In this document: positions 1-7,212 of the stretch, piece by piece | Layout of the letters: each line of letters starts with the position of its first letter | Numbering within the stretch: position 1 is the first letter of the stretch | Assembly: GCF_916618915.1 (NCBI RefSeq) | Contig: NZ_CAKAKE010000001.1 | Location: forward strand, 1,054,001 to 1,118,000 | DNA length: 64,000 nucleotides | Direction of reading: 5' to 3' | From: Stenotrophomonas sp. Marseille-Q4652 | GTDB lineage: Bacteria; Pseudomonadota; Gammaproteobacteria; Xanthomonadales; Xanthomonadaceae | The notes under the pieces: generated by a model | Databases searched by the model: none | Told to the model about the DNA's origin: nothing | What the model saw: only the letters and a program-made list of their open reading frames with translations | Program-made: the position numbers and the translations under genes

Positions 1-196
1 CGAGCTGCTCAAGGCGATCCGCGCCGACGACGCCCTGAAGACCCTGCCGGTGCTGATGGTCACGGCCGAAGCCAAGCGCGAGCAGATCATCGAGGCCGCC
101 CAGAACGGCGTGAACGGCTACATCATCAAGCCGTTCACCGCCCAGGTGCTGGAAGAGAAGCTGGGCAAGATCTTCGAGCGGCTGGCAGGCGCCTGA
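1..196 (+). CDS. cheY: Chemotaxis response regulator CheY, 3' part
   Basis: The window opens inside this gene; codons run in frame from base 2 to the TGA at 194-196, giving the last 64 residues of a receiver domain. The conserved switch threonine lies in LMVTAEA, and the lysine that contacts the phosphorylation site lies in YIIKPFTA, which is the CheY consensus. The phosphoacceptor aspartate is upstream of the window. CheY-P binds FliM at the flagellar motor to alter rotation. The stop overlaps the cheZ start (TGATG), so the two are translationally coupled, as expected for a CheY and its phosphatase. Confidence 0.95.
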   Translation, partial: ELLKAIRADDALKTLPVLMVTAEAKREQIIEAAQNGVNGYIIKPFTAQVLEEKLGKIFERLAGA

Positions 197-804
197 TGAA
201 CGCCGCCGACCACAGATCCGCCCTGATCGGCCGGCTGCAGGATGCGCTGGCTGCCCTGGAAAACGGCGACGAAGCCGCCTGGCGCGAGCAGATCGACGCG
301 CTGGCCGCCCTGCGCCAGCAGCCGATGATGGCCGGCCTGAGCCGGCTGGCCCGCGAGCTGGGCCAGGCGCTGGGCGAACTGCCGCGCCTGCCGACCGACA
401 GCGGCGAGCTGGACGATGCCTGCGCGCGCCTGGACCACGTGGTGGCGATGACCGAACAGGCCACCCACCGCACCCTGGACCTGGCCGAACAGTGCCGCAC
501 CCTCGCCGGCCAGCTGCGCGACGGCGGCCTGAGCGAGGACCAGGGCCACCTTGTCGACCAGATCCGCCACAACCTGACCGAGATGGCGCTGGCACAGAGC
601 TACCAGGACCTGACCGGCCAGATCATCCGCCGCGTCGTGGGCATCGTGCGCCGCGTGCACGAGGGCTTCGGCGAACTCGGCCTGCCGCCGCGCAAGGAAG
701 AAGCCGGCAAGGCCGGCCTTGCCGGTCCCGCCGTCGGCGGCCTGGACCGCCACGCGGTGTCGCAGCACGACGCCGACGACCTGCTTTCCGACCTGGGGTT
801 GTAA
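196..804 (+). CDS. cheZ: CheY-P phosphatase CheZ
   Basis: A 202-residue protein of the CheZ family, which dephosphorylates CheY-P. The mostly helical sequence carries the family hallmark around residues 135-147 (LAQSYQDLTGQII), where the glutamine of QDLTGQ is the catalytic residue that positions the attacking water. The extreme C-terminus (DADDLLSDLGL) is the short amphipathic CheY-binding helix, joined by a flexible linker. The start ATG overlaps the cheY stop, and cheA follows after 4 bases. Length and position match polar-flagellate gammaproteobacteria (cheY-cheZ-cheA). Confidence 0.95.
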   Translation: MNAADHRSALIGRLQDALAALENGDEAAWREQIDALAALRQQPMMAGLSRLARELGQALGELPRLPTDSGELDDACARLDHVVAMTEQATHRTLDLAEQCRTLAGQLRDGGLSEDQGHLVDQIRHNLTEMALAQSYQDLTGQIIRRVVGIVRRVHEGFGELGLPPRKEEAGKAGLAGPAVGGLDRHAVSQHDADDLLSDLGL

Positions 805-808
805 CGAC

Positions 809-2662
809 ATGAGCGCCGTACCCGACGACATTGCCGCCGATTTCATCGTCGAGGCCCAGGAGATCCTGGATCGCCTCGGCGAACAGCTGGTGTCGCTGGA
901 ACAGGCGCCACAGGACAGCGAACAGCTCAACGCGGTATTCCGCGGCTTCCACACGCTCAAGGGGGGTGCCGGCTTCCTTGGCATCCATGCCATGGTCGGG
1001 CTGTGCCACGCCGCCGAGGAAACCCTGGGCATGGCCCGCTCCGGCCAGGCGGAACTGCAGGCGCATCACTTCGATGCCGCCCAGCAGTCGCTGGACTGGC
1101 TGCAGGCCATGCTCGACGCCGTCTCCGCCGGCACCGAACCCGAACACGCGCCACCGGAACTGATCGCCCAGTTCGACGTCAACGCCGCACCGGCCGCACC
1201 GCAGCCGGTGGCTGCCGCGCCCGCGCCGGCCGCGTCGTCGAGCAGCGACCTGATCACCGACGACGAGTTCGAGGCCCTGCTCGACCAGCTGCATGGCAAG
1301 GCCCCGCCCAGTGCCAAGCCGGCCGCCCCGGCGCCTGCCGCGGGCGGTGACATGATCACCGACGACGAATTCGAGGCACTGCTTGACCAGCTGCACGGCG
1401 GTGCCGCGCCCGGCGCCAAGCCGCTGGCGGCGGTCCCGGCGCCGGCGCCCGTGCCTGCCCCGCGCGCCACCCCGGCACCGGTGTCCAAGCCCGCAGCCAA
1501 GCCGGCCGCCGAGGCCGAGCACACCGTGCGCGTGGACACCAAGCGCCTGGACGCCATCGTCAACCTGATTGGCGAGCTGGTGCTCTCGCGCAACCGCCTC
1601 AAGACCCTGCGCTCCCGGCTCAAGGACGAGGAACTGGACCGCGCCGTGTCCACGCTGGACATCGCCACCGCGCGCCTGCAGTCGGCGGTCATGCGCACCC
1701 GCATGCAGCCGGTGGGCAAGGTGTTCTCGCGCTTCCCCAAGGTCGCCCGCGACGTGGCCCGCAACCTGAAGAAGGAAGTGGAGCTGGAGCTGATCGGCGC
1801 TGACACCGAGCTGGACCGCAACCTGGTCGAGGCCCTGGCCGATCCGCTGGTGCACCTGGTGCGCAACGCCATCGACCACGGCATCGAGATGCCGGACCTG
1901 CGCGAAGCCTCCGGCAAGCCGCCCAGCGGCCACGTGCGCCTGTCGGCGCAGCAGGAAGGTGACTACGTCAGCATCGAGGTGCAGGACGACGGCGCCGGCA
2001 TCGACCCGGAACGGCTGCGTGCCAAGGCGCGCGAGAAGGGGCTGCTCGATCCGGAAGCCGCCGCCCGCCTGAGCAGCGAGGAGTGCCTGCACCTGGTGTT
2101 CCTGCCCGGTTTCTCGACCAAGCAGGAAGTCACCGACATCTCCGGCCGCGGCGTCGGCATGGACGTGGTGCAGTCGCGCATCCGCGAGCTGAGCGGACAG
2201 ATCCAGATCCAGTCCGAACTCGGCCGTGGCAGCCGCTTCCTGATCCGCGTGCCGCTGACCCTGGCGATCCTGCCGACCCTGCTGGTGCAGGCCGGCGAGG
2301 ACGTCTACGCCCTGCCGCTGGCCCGCGTGGTCGAGGTGCTGCATGCGCCCAGTACCGCGCTGGGCTGGTTCGACGGCCGCGCTGTGCTCGACCGCAAGTC
2401 ACACACGTTGCCGCTGGTGGACCTGCGCCGCTGGTTGAGCGTGGATGCGGTGCAGACCCCGCTGCTGACCATCGTGGTGCTGCAGGCCGGCGAAGCCCGC
2501 TTCGGCCTGGTCGTGGACCAGGTGCGTGGCCGCGAGGAAGTGGTGATCAAGCCGCTGCCGCGCGCCCTCCGCGGCCTCAAGGGCTATGCCGGCGCCACCC
2601 TGATCGGCGACGGCCGCATGGCCCTGATCCTGGACGTGGACGGCCTGCGCTCCTCCGACTGA
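809..2662 (+). CDS. cheA: Chemotaxis histidine kinase CheA1 with tandem LID-like motifs
   Basis: A 617-residue CheA. The ATG at 809 is preferred over in-frame codons inside cheZ because it begins a normal P1 domain. P1 (HPt) carries the phosphorylated His48 in FHTLKGGAGF. P3 dimerisation starts near residue 235 (VDAIVNLIGELV-like), followed by the P4 ATPase (N box LVRNAIDHG, G boxes DDGAGID and GRGVGMDVV) and a C-terminal P5 CheW-like domain. No P2 CheY-binding domain is visible. The Ala/Pro-rich linker instead carries two near-identical copies of a short acidic motif, residues 147-163 and 181-197 (core TDDEFEALLDQLHG). In vibrios the CheA linker (LID) binds the ParP/ParC polar anchoring system; parC and parP are encoded downstream here, so the same role is inferred. 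No cheB follows, unlike in Pseudomonas. Confidence 0.95.
   Translation: MSAVPDDIAADFIVEAQEILDRLGEQLVSLEQAPQDSEQLNAVFRGFHTLKGGAGFLGIHAMVGLCHAAEETLGMARSGQAELQAHHFDAAQQSLDWLQAMLDAVSAGTEPEHAPPELIAQFDVNAAPAAPQPVAAAPAPAASSSSDLITDDEFEALLDQLHGKAPPSAKPAAPAPAAGGDMITDDEFEALLDQLHGGAAPGAKPLAAVPAPAPVPAPRATPAPVSKPAAKPAAEAEHTVRVDTKRLDAIVNLIGELVLSRNRLKTLRSRLKDEELDRAVSTLDIATARLQSAVMRTRMQPVGKVFSRFPKVARDVARNLKKEVELELIGADTELDRNLVEALADPLVHLVRNAIDHGIEMPDLREASGKPPSGHVRLSAQQEGDYVSIEVQDDGAGIDPERLRAKAREKGLLDPEAAARLSSEECLHLVFLPGFSTKQEVTDISGRGVGMDVVQSRIRELSGQIQIQSELGRGSRFLIRVPLTLAILPTLLVQAGEDVYALPLARVVEVLHAPSTALGWFDGRAVLDRKSHTLPLVDLRRWLSVDAVQTPLLTIVVLQAGEARFGLVVDQVRGREEVVIKPLPRALRGLKGYAGATLIGDGRMALILDVDGLRSSD
1247..1399 (+). 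repeat. Tandem 17-residue motif in the CheA1 linker
   Basis: Two in-frame copies at 1247-1297 and 1349-1399 encode D-[LM]-ITDDEFEALLDQLHG, separated by a Pro/Ala-rich spacer of 17 residues. The copies differ by one residue but by several synonymous bases, so they are held by protein-level selection and are not a recent DNA duplication. See the CheA1 entry for the proposed ParP-docking role. Confidence 0.85.
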
Positions 2663-2697
2663 GGGGCGCCACGAAGGGACGCCGGCATGCCGGGGTC

Positions 2698-2724
2698 TCA
2701 ATTTTTCTTCACATCTGCCGATAC
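2698..2724 (+). promoter_or_regulatory. Probable FliA (sigma-28) promoter for motCD-parC-parP
   Basis: TCAA at 2698-2701, a 15-base spacer, and GCCGATAC at 2717-2724 match the flagellar sigma-28 pattern (TAAA-N15-GCCGATAA) with one change in each box. It lies in the 70-bp gap between cheA1 and the stator genes and ends 8 bases before the motC ATG. If functional, transcription would start very close to, or at, the start codon; a short or leaderless message is therefore implied. Confidence 0.5.
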
Positions 2725-2732
2725 CCCGATAC

Positions 2733-3473
2733 ATGGACAGACTCAGCCTCATCGGACTTTTCCTCGCGCTGGCCTCGTTGGTCGGCGGCAGCATCCTCAA
2801 GGGCGCCGGCCTGTCCTCGCTGTGGTCGCCGGCCGCGTTCGTGATCGTGATCATCGGCACCCTCGCCGCGATCCTGGTCCACACCTCGCCGGCGATCTTC
2901 CGCCACGCGTTCCGGATCGTGCCGTGGGTGATCCGTCCGCCGGCAAGCAACCGCAGGCGGCTGATCGAGCAGATCGTCGAGTGGAGCACGATTGCCCGCC
3001 GCCAGGGCCTGCTGGGCCTGGAGGCCCATGTCGAGGCTCAGGACGATCCGTTCGTGCGCAAGGGCCTGCAGCTGCTGGTCGACGGCGTCGAGCCGGAAGC
3101 CATCCGCCGCATGATGGAGATCGAACTGGGCTCGGAAGAACAGCGGAACCTGGCCGCGACCAAGGTGTTCGAGGGCATGGGCATCTATGCGCCGACGCTG
3201 GGCATCATCGGCGCGGTGCTGGGCCTGATCGCGGTGATGAAGAACCTCGCCGACCCGAGCAAGCTCGGCCACGGTATCGCCGCCGCGTTCACCGCGACCA
3301 TCTACGGCATCGCCTCGGCCAACCTGCTGTTCCTGCCGATCGCCGCCAAGCTCAAGGGCGTGATCGCCGGCACCACGCGCGAGCGCGAGATGTTCATCGA
3401 GGGCCTGATCTCGATCGCCCACGGCGAGAACCCGCGCAACATCGAGAACAACCTGTCCGGGTTCCTGGACTGA
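2733..3473 (+). CDS. motC: Flagellar motor stator protein MotC (MotA family)
   Basis: A 246-residue four-helix inner-membrane protein of the MotA/PomA family, the proton channel subunit of the flagellar stator. Two N-terminal hydrophobic segments (about residues 1-20 and 30-52) precede a charged cytoplasmic loop, followed by two more membrane segments containing the conserved MGIYAPTLGIIGAVLGLI and the region around residues 180-205. The gene overlaps nothing and is followed after one base by its partner motD. The cheA-motC-motD order is that of the second stator (MotCD) of pseudomonads and xanthomonads. Confidence 0.92.
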   Translation: MDRLSLIGLFLALASLVGGSILKGAGLSSLWSPAAFVIVIIGTLAAILVHTSPAIFRHAFRIVPWVIRPPASNRRRLIEQIVEWSTIARRQGLLGLEAHVEAQDDPFVRKGLQLLVDGVEPEAIRRMMEIELGSEEQRNLAATKVFEGMGIYAPTLGIIGAVLGLIAVMKNLADPSKLGHGIAAAFTATIYGIASANLLFLPIAAKLKGVIAGTTREREMFIEGLISIAHGENPRNIENNLSGFLD

Positions 3474-3474
3474 C

Positions 3475-4473
3475 ATGGCACGTCGCAGGCACCACGAAGA
3501 GCACACCAATCACGAGGCGTGGGCGATCCCCTACGCCGACCTGATGACGTTGCTGCTTGCCTTCTTCGTGGTGATGTACGCCATCTCCTCGGTCAACGAG
3601 GGCAAGTACCGCGTGATGGCCGACGCACTGACCGCCGCCTTCGGTGGTGCGCCGCGCACGGTCACCCAGGTGCCCGTCGGCAACCTGCAGCTGCAGGGTG
3701 GCGGGCATGACAGCCCGTCGGCGATCCACTCGCCCAACCTGGCCAGCAACACCGTGCTCAGCGACCAGACCCAGCTGCCGTCGATGGCCTCGCACATGCG
3801 CATGCCGGTGTCGATGCACAACCAGGAGCAGCTGCAGCGCGCCGAGCGCCAGCTGGGCCGCATTGCCGGCCAGCTCACCGCCGCACTGGCGCCGCTGATC
3901 GACCGCGGCATGATCACCGTGCGCCGCACCGAGCTGTGGATCGAGGTCGAGATCAACAGCGACATCCTGTTCGGCACCGGCTCGGCCGCGCTCGATGCGC
4001 ACGCACGCCAGACCCTGTCCAAGCTGGCCCAGGTGCTGGTCGACGCACCCAACGGCGTGCGCGTGGAAGGTCACACCGACAACGTGCCGATCGCCACCGC
4101 GCAGTTCCCGTCCAACTGGGAGCTGTCGGCCGCGCGCGCGGCCTCCGTGGTCCACCTGTTCGCCGACCAGGGCATCCGCCCCGACCGGCTGGCGATGGTC
4201 GGCTACGGCGAATTCCGCCCGCGCGATGCCAATGACAGCCTGGAAGGCCGCAACCGCAACCGCCGGGTGATGGTGATCATCCTCGCCGACGCGGCCGATC
4301 CGGTATTCCCCGGCAGCGACGCGAAGGTGACCGCCGGTGCGGCCCCGGCCGCGCTGCCGGCGCCCGCTACCCGTCCTGTCAACAACGTGGCCAGGCCCGC
4401 GGCCATCGCCCCGGTGCGGCCGGCCCCGATCGAAGGCGCGCCCGCGGCGACGACCATTGAAGGAGCTCCCTGA
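3475..4473 (+). CDS. motD: Flagellar motor stator protein MotD (MotB family)
   Basis: A 332-residue MotB-type stator subunit. The N-terminal membrane segment contains the motif PYADLMTLLLAFFVVMYA, whose Asp is the proton-carrying residue of MotB proteins. A periplasmic linker and an OmpA-like peptidoglycan-binding domain follow (VEGHTDNVPI and NWELSAARA near residues 200-225). The C-terminal 60 residues are Ala/Pro-rich and probably disordered. The stop is shared with the parC start (TGATG), so the stator and the polar positioning genes form one operon. Confidence 0.93.
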   Translation: MARRRHHEEHTNHEAWAIPYADLMTLLLAFFVVMYAISSVNEGKYRVMADALTAAFGGAPRTVTQVPVGNLQLQGGGHDSPSAIHSPNLASNTVLSDQTQLPSMASHMRMPVSMHNQEQLQRAERQLGRIAGQLTAALAPLIDRGMITVRRTELWIEVEINSDILFGTGSAALDAHARQTLSKLAQVLVDAPNGVRVEGHTDNVPIATAQFPSNWELSAARAASVVHLFADQGIRPDRLAMVGYGEFRPRDANDSLEGRNRNRRVMVIILADAADPVFPGSDAKVTAGAAPAALPAPATRPVNNVARPAAIAPVRPAPIEGAPAATTIEGAP

Positions 4474-5255
4474 TGCGCATCTGGGCCATTGCCAACCAGA
4501 AAGGCGGCGTCGGCAAGACCACCACCACCCTGGCGCTGGGCCGCAACCTGGCCGCCCAGGGCAAGCGCGTGCTGCTGATCGACCTGGACCCGCACTCCTC
4601 ACTCACCCGCGCCTTCGGCGTCCCGGTCGATCCGCCGCCGCGCGGCGTGCTGGACCTGTTCGCCGAGTCGCCGGCCGCACTGGCCACGCTGGCCAATCCC
4701 AGCGCGATCCCGGGGCTGGACTTCATCTGCGCGCAGGCCGCACTGGCCACGCTGGAACGCCGCAGTGCCAGCCAGCCGGGCCTGGGCCTGGCCCTGCAGA
4801 ACGCACTGACCCGCCACGCCGGCGGCCACGACTACATCCTGCTGGACTGCGCCCCCACCCTGGGCCTGCTGATGATCAACGCGCTGGCTGCCGCGCACCG
4901 CCTGGTCATCCCGACCCAGGCCGAGCCGCTGGCCCTGCACGGCCTGGCCGGCATGGTCCGCACCGCGGAGATGGTCGAGCGTTCGCGCCGCCGTCCGCTG
5001 CCGGTGTCGATCCTGCCCACGCTGTTCGACCGCCGCACCCGCGTCGGCAACGAAACCCTGAAGAAGATGCAGGACCTCTACGGCGAGCGCGTCTGGGAAG
5101 ACGCGATCCCGGTCGACACCCGCATCTGCAACCCTTCGGCGCTGACCGTGGCGGCCGTGGCCGGTGAATACCCGGGCCGTGGCCTGTCCGCCTACCGCCG
5201 CGCCCTGGAATGGATCCTGGCCGAAGACGCACTGTGCCTGGAGCAGGCTGCATGA
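4473..5255 (+). CDS. parC: ParA-family ATPase ParC, polar positioning of chemotaxis arrays
   Basis: A 260-residue deviant-Walker ATPase. The N-terminal P loop KGGVGKTTTT has the signature lysine of MinD/ParA proteins, followed by LLIDLDPHSSLT (Walker A') and YILLDCAPTLGLL (Walker B). In Vibrio and Pseudomonas the ParA homologue in this operon position (ParC) recruits the chemotaxis array to the old flagellar pole and ensures its inheritance. There is no parB or parS-like repeat nearby, so chromosome or plasmid partition is unlikely. Overlap with parP by ATGA supports their joint function. Confidence 0.88.
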   Translation: MRIWAIANQKGGVGKTTTTLALGRNLAAQGKRVLLIDLDPHSSLTRAFGVPVDPPPRGVLDLFAESPAALATLANPSAIPGLDFICAQAALATLERRSASQPGLGLALQNALTRHAGGHDYILLDCAPTLGLLMINALAAAHRLVIPTQAEPLALHGLAGMVRTAEMVERSRRRPLPVSILPTLFDRRTRVGNETLKKMQDLYGERVWEDAIPVDTRICNPSALTVAAVAGEYPGRGLSAYRRALEWILAEDALCLEQAA

Positions 5256-6409
5256 ACCCCACCGACGTACTCGACGACTACCTGGAGGAGCTGCTGCTGG
5301 ATGCGATCCCGTCCAGCGCCGCCGCCAGCCAACACCAAGACCCGACTGCAACCAGCCAAGCGACCGCAGCGGCTGACGCAACTGCCCACTTCGAAGACAC
5401 GGCAGCCGCCGCAGACGATGCCGTGGCCGTTGGGGCCGATGTCGTCGAGGCAGCATGCGTGGCCGCTGAGGCCTGCGCCGCGGAAACCGATGACGCGGCC
5501 GAAGAAGCCACCAGCGACGGTGCGGTGATCGAGGCCGTCGAGGGGGAAGCGGCAGCCGAAGTCGAAGACGAAGACGCGGTTGAAGCGGTGGGAACGATTA
5601 AAGCCGCTGAGGTGAATGAGGTCGCTCAAGTGCCCGGAGGGGCCGCAGAAGTCACGGAGCCGCAGCTGGCCACCATCACCGGGGCCATCGGAGCCGGCAG
5701 CCCGGTCGCCGAAGCCGCCACCGCCGTTGAGCCACCGCTGGCACCTGCACCTGCTCCCGCCGCTCCCGTCACCCAGACACCGGTTACGCCAGCCGTTGCC
5801 CGGGCACCGGGTCTGCCGCCGGCACCTGCGGCTCCCACTGCACCCGCCCCCGCCCCGATCCGAGCGCCGGCTCCCATGCCCCAAGCCTCCCGCCCCGTTC
5901 CACCGCCGTCCACCAACGCCGCCTGGAACGAGCTGCAGGCCCAGGCCCGCATCGCCAGCTCGCCGCACCACAACCGCCGCGCCTCCGAACGCACCACCCG
6001 CTGGCTGCGGCTGCGCTGCGGCGCCCAGCCCTATGCGCTGGAGCTGCTGAAGGTGCAGGAAGTGGTGCTGCCGGTGCCGCTGCTGCCGCTGCGCGGCACG
6101 CCGCCGGCCACGCTGGGCATCATGAACCTGCGCGGCCAGGTGGTCCCGGTCATCGACCTGGGAATCCGCCTCGGCGGCGTGCCGGTGGAGGACGATGCCC
6201 TCACCCGCATCGTCGTCCTGGAAGAGGACGGCGAAGCCCTGGGCCTGAAGGTGTCCGCGGTCGAGGACGTGGCCAACCTCACCGACTCGCAGATCGAACC
6301 GCCGGATACAGCGCGCATCTGCCAGATCTCCAATGACCTGTTCCGCGGCGTGGCACGGCTCGGCTCCCGGCCGATGATCCTGCTCGACGCCAGCGTGCTG
6401 CTGCACTGA
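5252..6409 (+). CDS. parP: CheW-domain array-tethering protein ParP
   Basis: A 385-residue protein. The ATG at 5252 overlaps the parC stop. Residues 1-18 form a short acidic amphipathic helix (core VLDDYLEELLL). Residues 20-130 are Ala/Glu/Asp-rich, residues 150-235 Pro/Ala-rich, both low complexity and probably disordered. The C-terminal 140 residues are a CheW-like domain (TRWLRLRCGAQPYALELLKVQEV, then GIMNLRGQVVPVIDLGIRLG). This fits ParP of Vibrio, whose CheW-like (AIF) domain binds both ParC and the CheA LID and integrates into arrays. The N-terminal helix resembles the tandem motif of CheA1. Confidence 0.85.
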   Translation: MNPTDVLDDYLEELLLDAIPSSAAASQHQDPTATSQATAAADATAHFEDTAAAADDAVAVGADVVEAACVAAEACAAETDDAAEEATSDGAVIEAVEGEAAAEVEDEDAVEAVGTIKAAEVNEVAQVPGGAAEVTEPQLATITGAIGAGSPVAEAATAVEPPLAPAPAPAAPVTQTPVTPAVARAPGLPPAPAAPTAPAPAPIRAPAPMPQASRPVPPPSTNAAWNELQAQARIASSPHHNRRASERTTRWLRLRCGAQPYALELLKVQEVVLPVPLLPLRGTPPATLGIMNLRGQVVPVIDLGIRLGGVPVEDDALTRIVVLEEDGEALGLKVSAVEDVANLTDSQIEPPDTARICQISNDLFRGVARLGSRPMILLDASVLLH

Positions 6410-6449
6410 GCGGCCCGCGGGCGACAGGAAAGAACCTGGCACCAAGCCC

Positions 6450-6476
6450 TAAAGCTTTCCACGAAAGCGCCGTTAT
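6450..6476 (+). promoter_or_regulatory. Probable FliA promoter for the STAS-cheY-cheA2 unit
   Basis: TAAA at 6450-6453 followed after exactly 15 bases by GCCGTTAT at 6469-6476. The -35 region extended (TAAAGCTT) also matches the enteric sigma-28 consensus TAAAGTTT. It sits 28 bases upstream of the STAS gene in the only sizeable gap of this stretch. Confidence 0.6.
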
Positions 6477-6503
6477 CAGACCTAGAACCGTTCGTCCGGA
6501 GCA

Positions 6504-6815
6504 ATGATGAGCACTGTGGCACTGGGTCAGGATCTCGGAATCGAGACCAGCACCGAGCTGAAACAACAACTTGCCGCCCACCTGGAACACGAGGGCCTGC
6601 TGCGCGTGGATGCCAGCCAGGTCGGTCGTATCCACACCGCGGCAATGCAGCTGCTGTGCGCCTTCGTCGAGGCCCGCCGCAAGGCTGGCCACGCCACCGG
6701 CTTCGACGGTTGCACCGATACCTTCCGCGACGCCGCGCGCCTGCTTGGCGTTACCCAGGCCCTGGGCCTGGACGCAACTACTGACAACCTGAAATCTGTG
6801 GAGAACGCTGCATGA
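6504..6815 (+). CDS. STAS-domain protein (anti-sigma factor antagonist-like)
   Basis: A 103-residue single-domain STAS protein (LGIETSTELKQQL, LRVDASQVGRIHTAAMQLL). STAS proteins of the SpoIIAA type act as phosphorylation-controlled switches. The usual phosphorylated serine in the DSSG-like loop is here occupied by threonine (IHTAAMQLL, near residue 47), with a histidine before it. A second ATG three bases in (6507) has the better spacing to the GGAG at 6498-6501, so either may be used. The 3' end overlaps cheY2 by ATGA, tying the protein to the second chemosensory pathway. Its partner is unknown; no anti-sigma kinase is encoded nearby. Confidence 0.8.
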   Translation: MMSTVALGQDLGIETSTELKQQLAAHLEHEGLLRVDASQVGRIHTAAMQLLCAFVEARRKAGHATGFDGCTDTFRDAARLLGVTQALGLDATTDNLKSVENAA

Positions 6816-7177
6816 GCGCACGTATCTTGGTGGTGGACGACTCGGCGTCGATGCGCCAGATGGTCTCATTCGCCCTCACCTCGGCCGGTTTTTCCGTCGA
6901 AGAAGCCGAAGACGGCGCCGTTGCGCTCGGTCGCGCCAAGGGCGCGAAGTTCAACGCGGTGGTCACCGACGTCAACATGCCGAACATGGACGGCATCTCG
7001 CTGATCCGCGAGCTGCGCCAGCTGCCGGACTACAAGTTCACCCCGATGCTGATGCTGACCACCGAGTCGGCCGCCGACAAGAAGTCCGAAGGCAAGGCCG
7101 CCGGTGCCACCGGCTGGCTGGTCAAGCCGTTCAACCCGGAACAGCTGGTCGCCACCGTCCAGAAAGTCCTGGGCTGA
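6812..7177 (+). CDS. CheY-type single-domain response regulator (second copy)
   Basis: A 121-residue receiver domain with no output domain. It has the acidic pair in LVVDDSASMRQ, the phosphoacceptor Asp in VVTDVNMPNMDG, the switch Thr in LMLTTES, and the lysine in LVKPFNPEQL. It resembles the CheY-like proteins of alternative chemosensory clusters more than motor CheY. It overlaps the STAS gene and is followed after 35 bases by cheA2, its probable phosphodonor. Confidence 0.92.
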   Translation: MSARILVVDDSASMRQMVSFALTSAGFSVEEAEDGAVALGRAKGAKFNAVVTDVNMPNMDGISLIRELRQLPDYKFTPMLMLTTESAADKKSEGKAAGATGWLVKPFNPEQLVATVQKVLG

Positions 7178-7212
7178 TACCCCCACCGCAAAAACGATCG
7201 GATAGCGCGCCA

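Noticed and set aside
4473..5255. parC as a chromosome or plasmid partition gene
   Set aside because: There is no parB, no parS-like repeat and no replication gene; operon linkage to motCD and a CheW-domain protein indicates array positioning.
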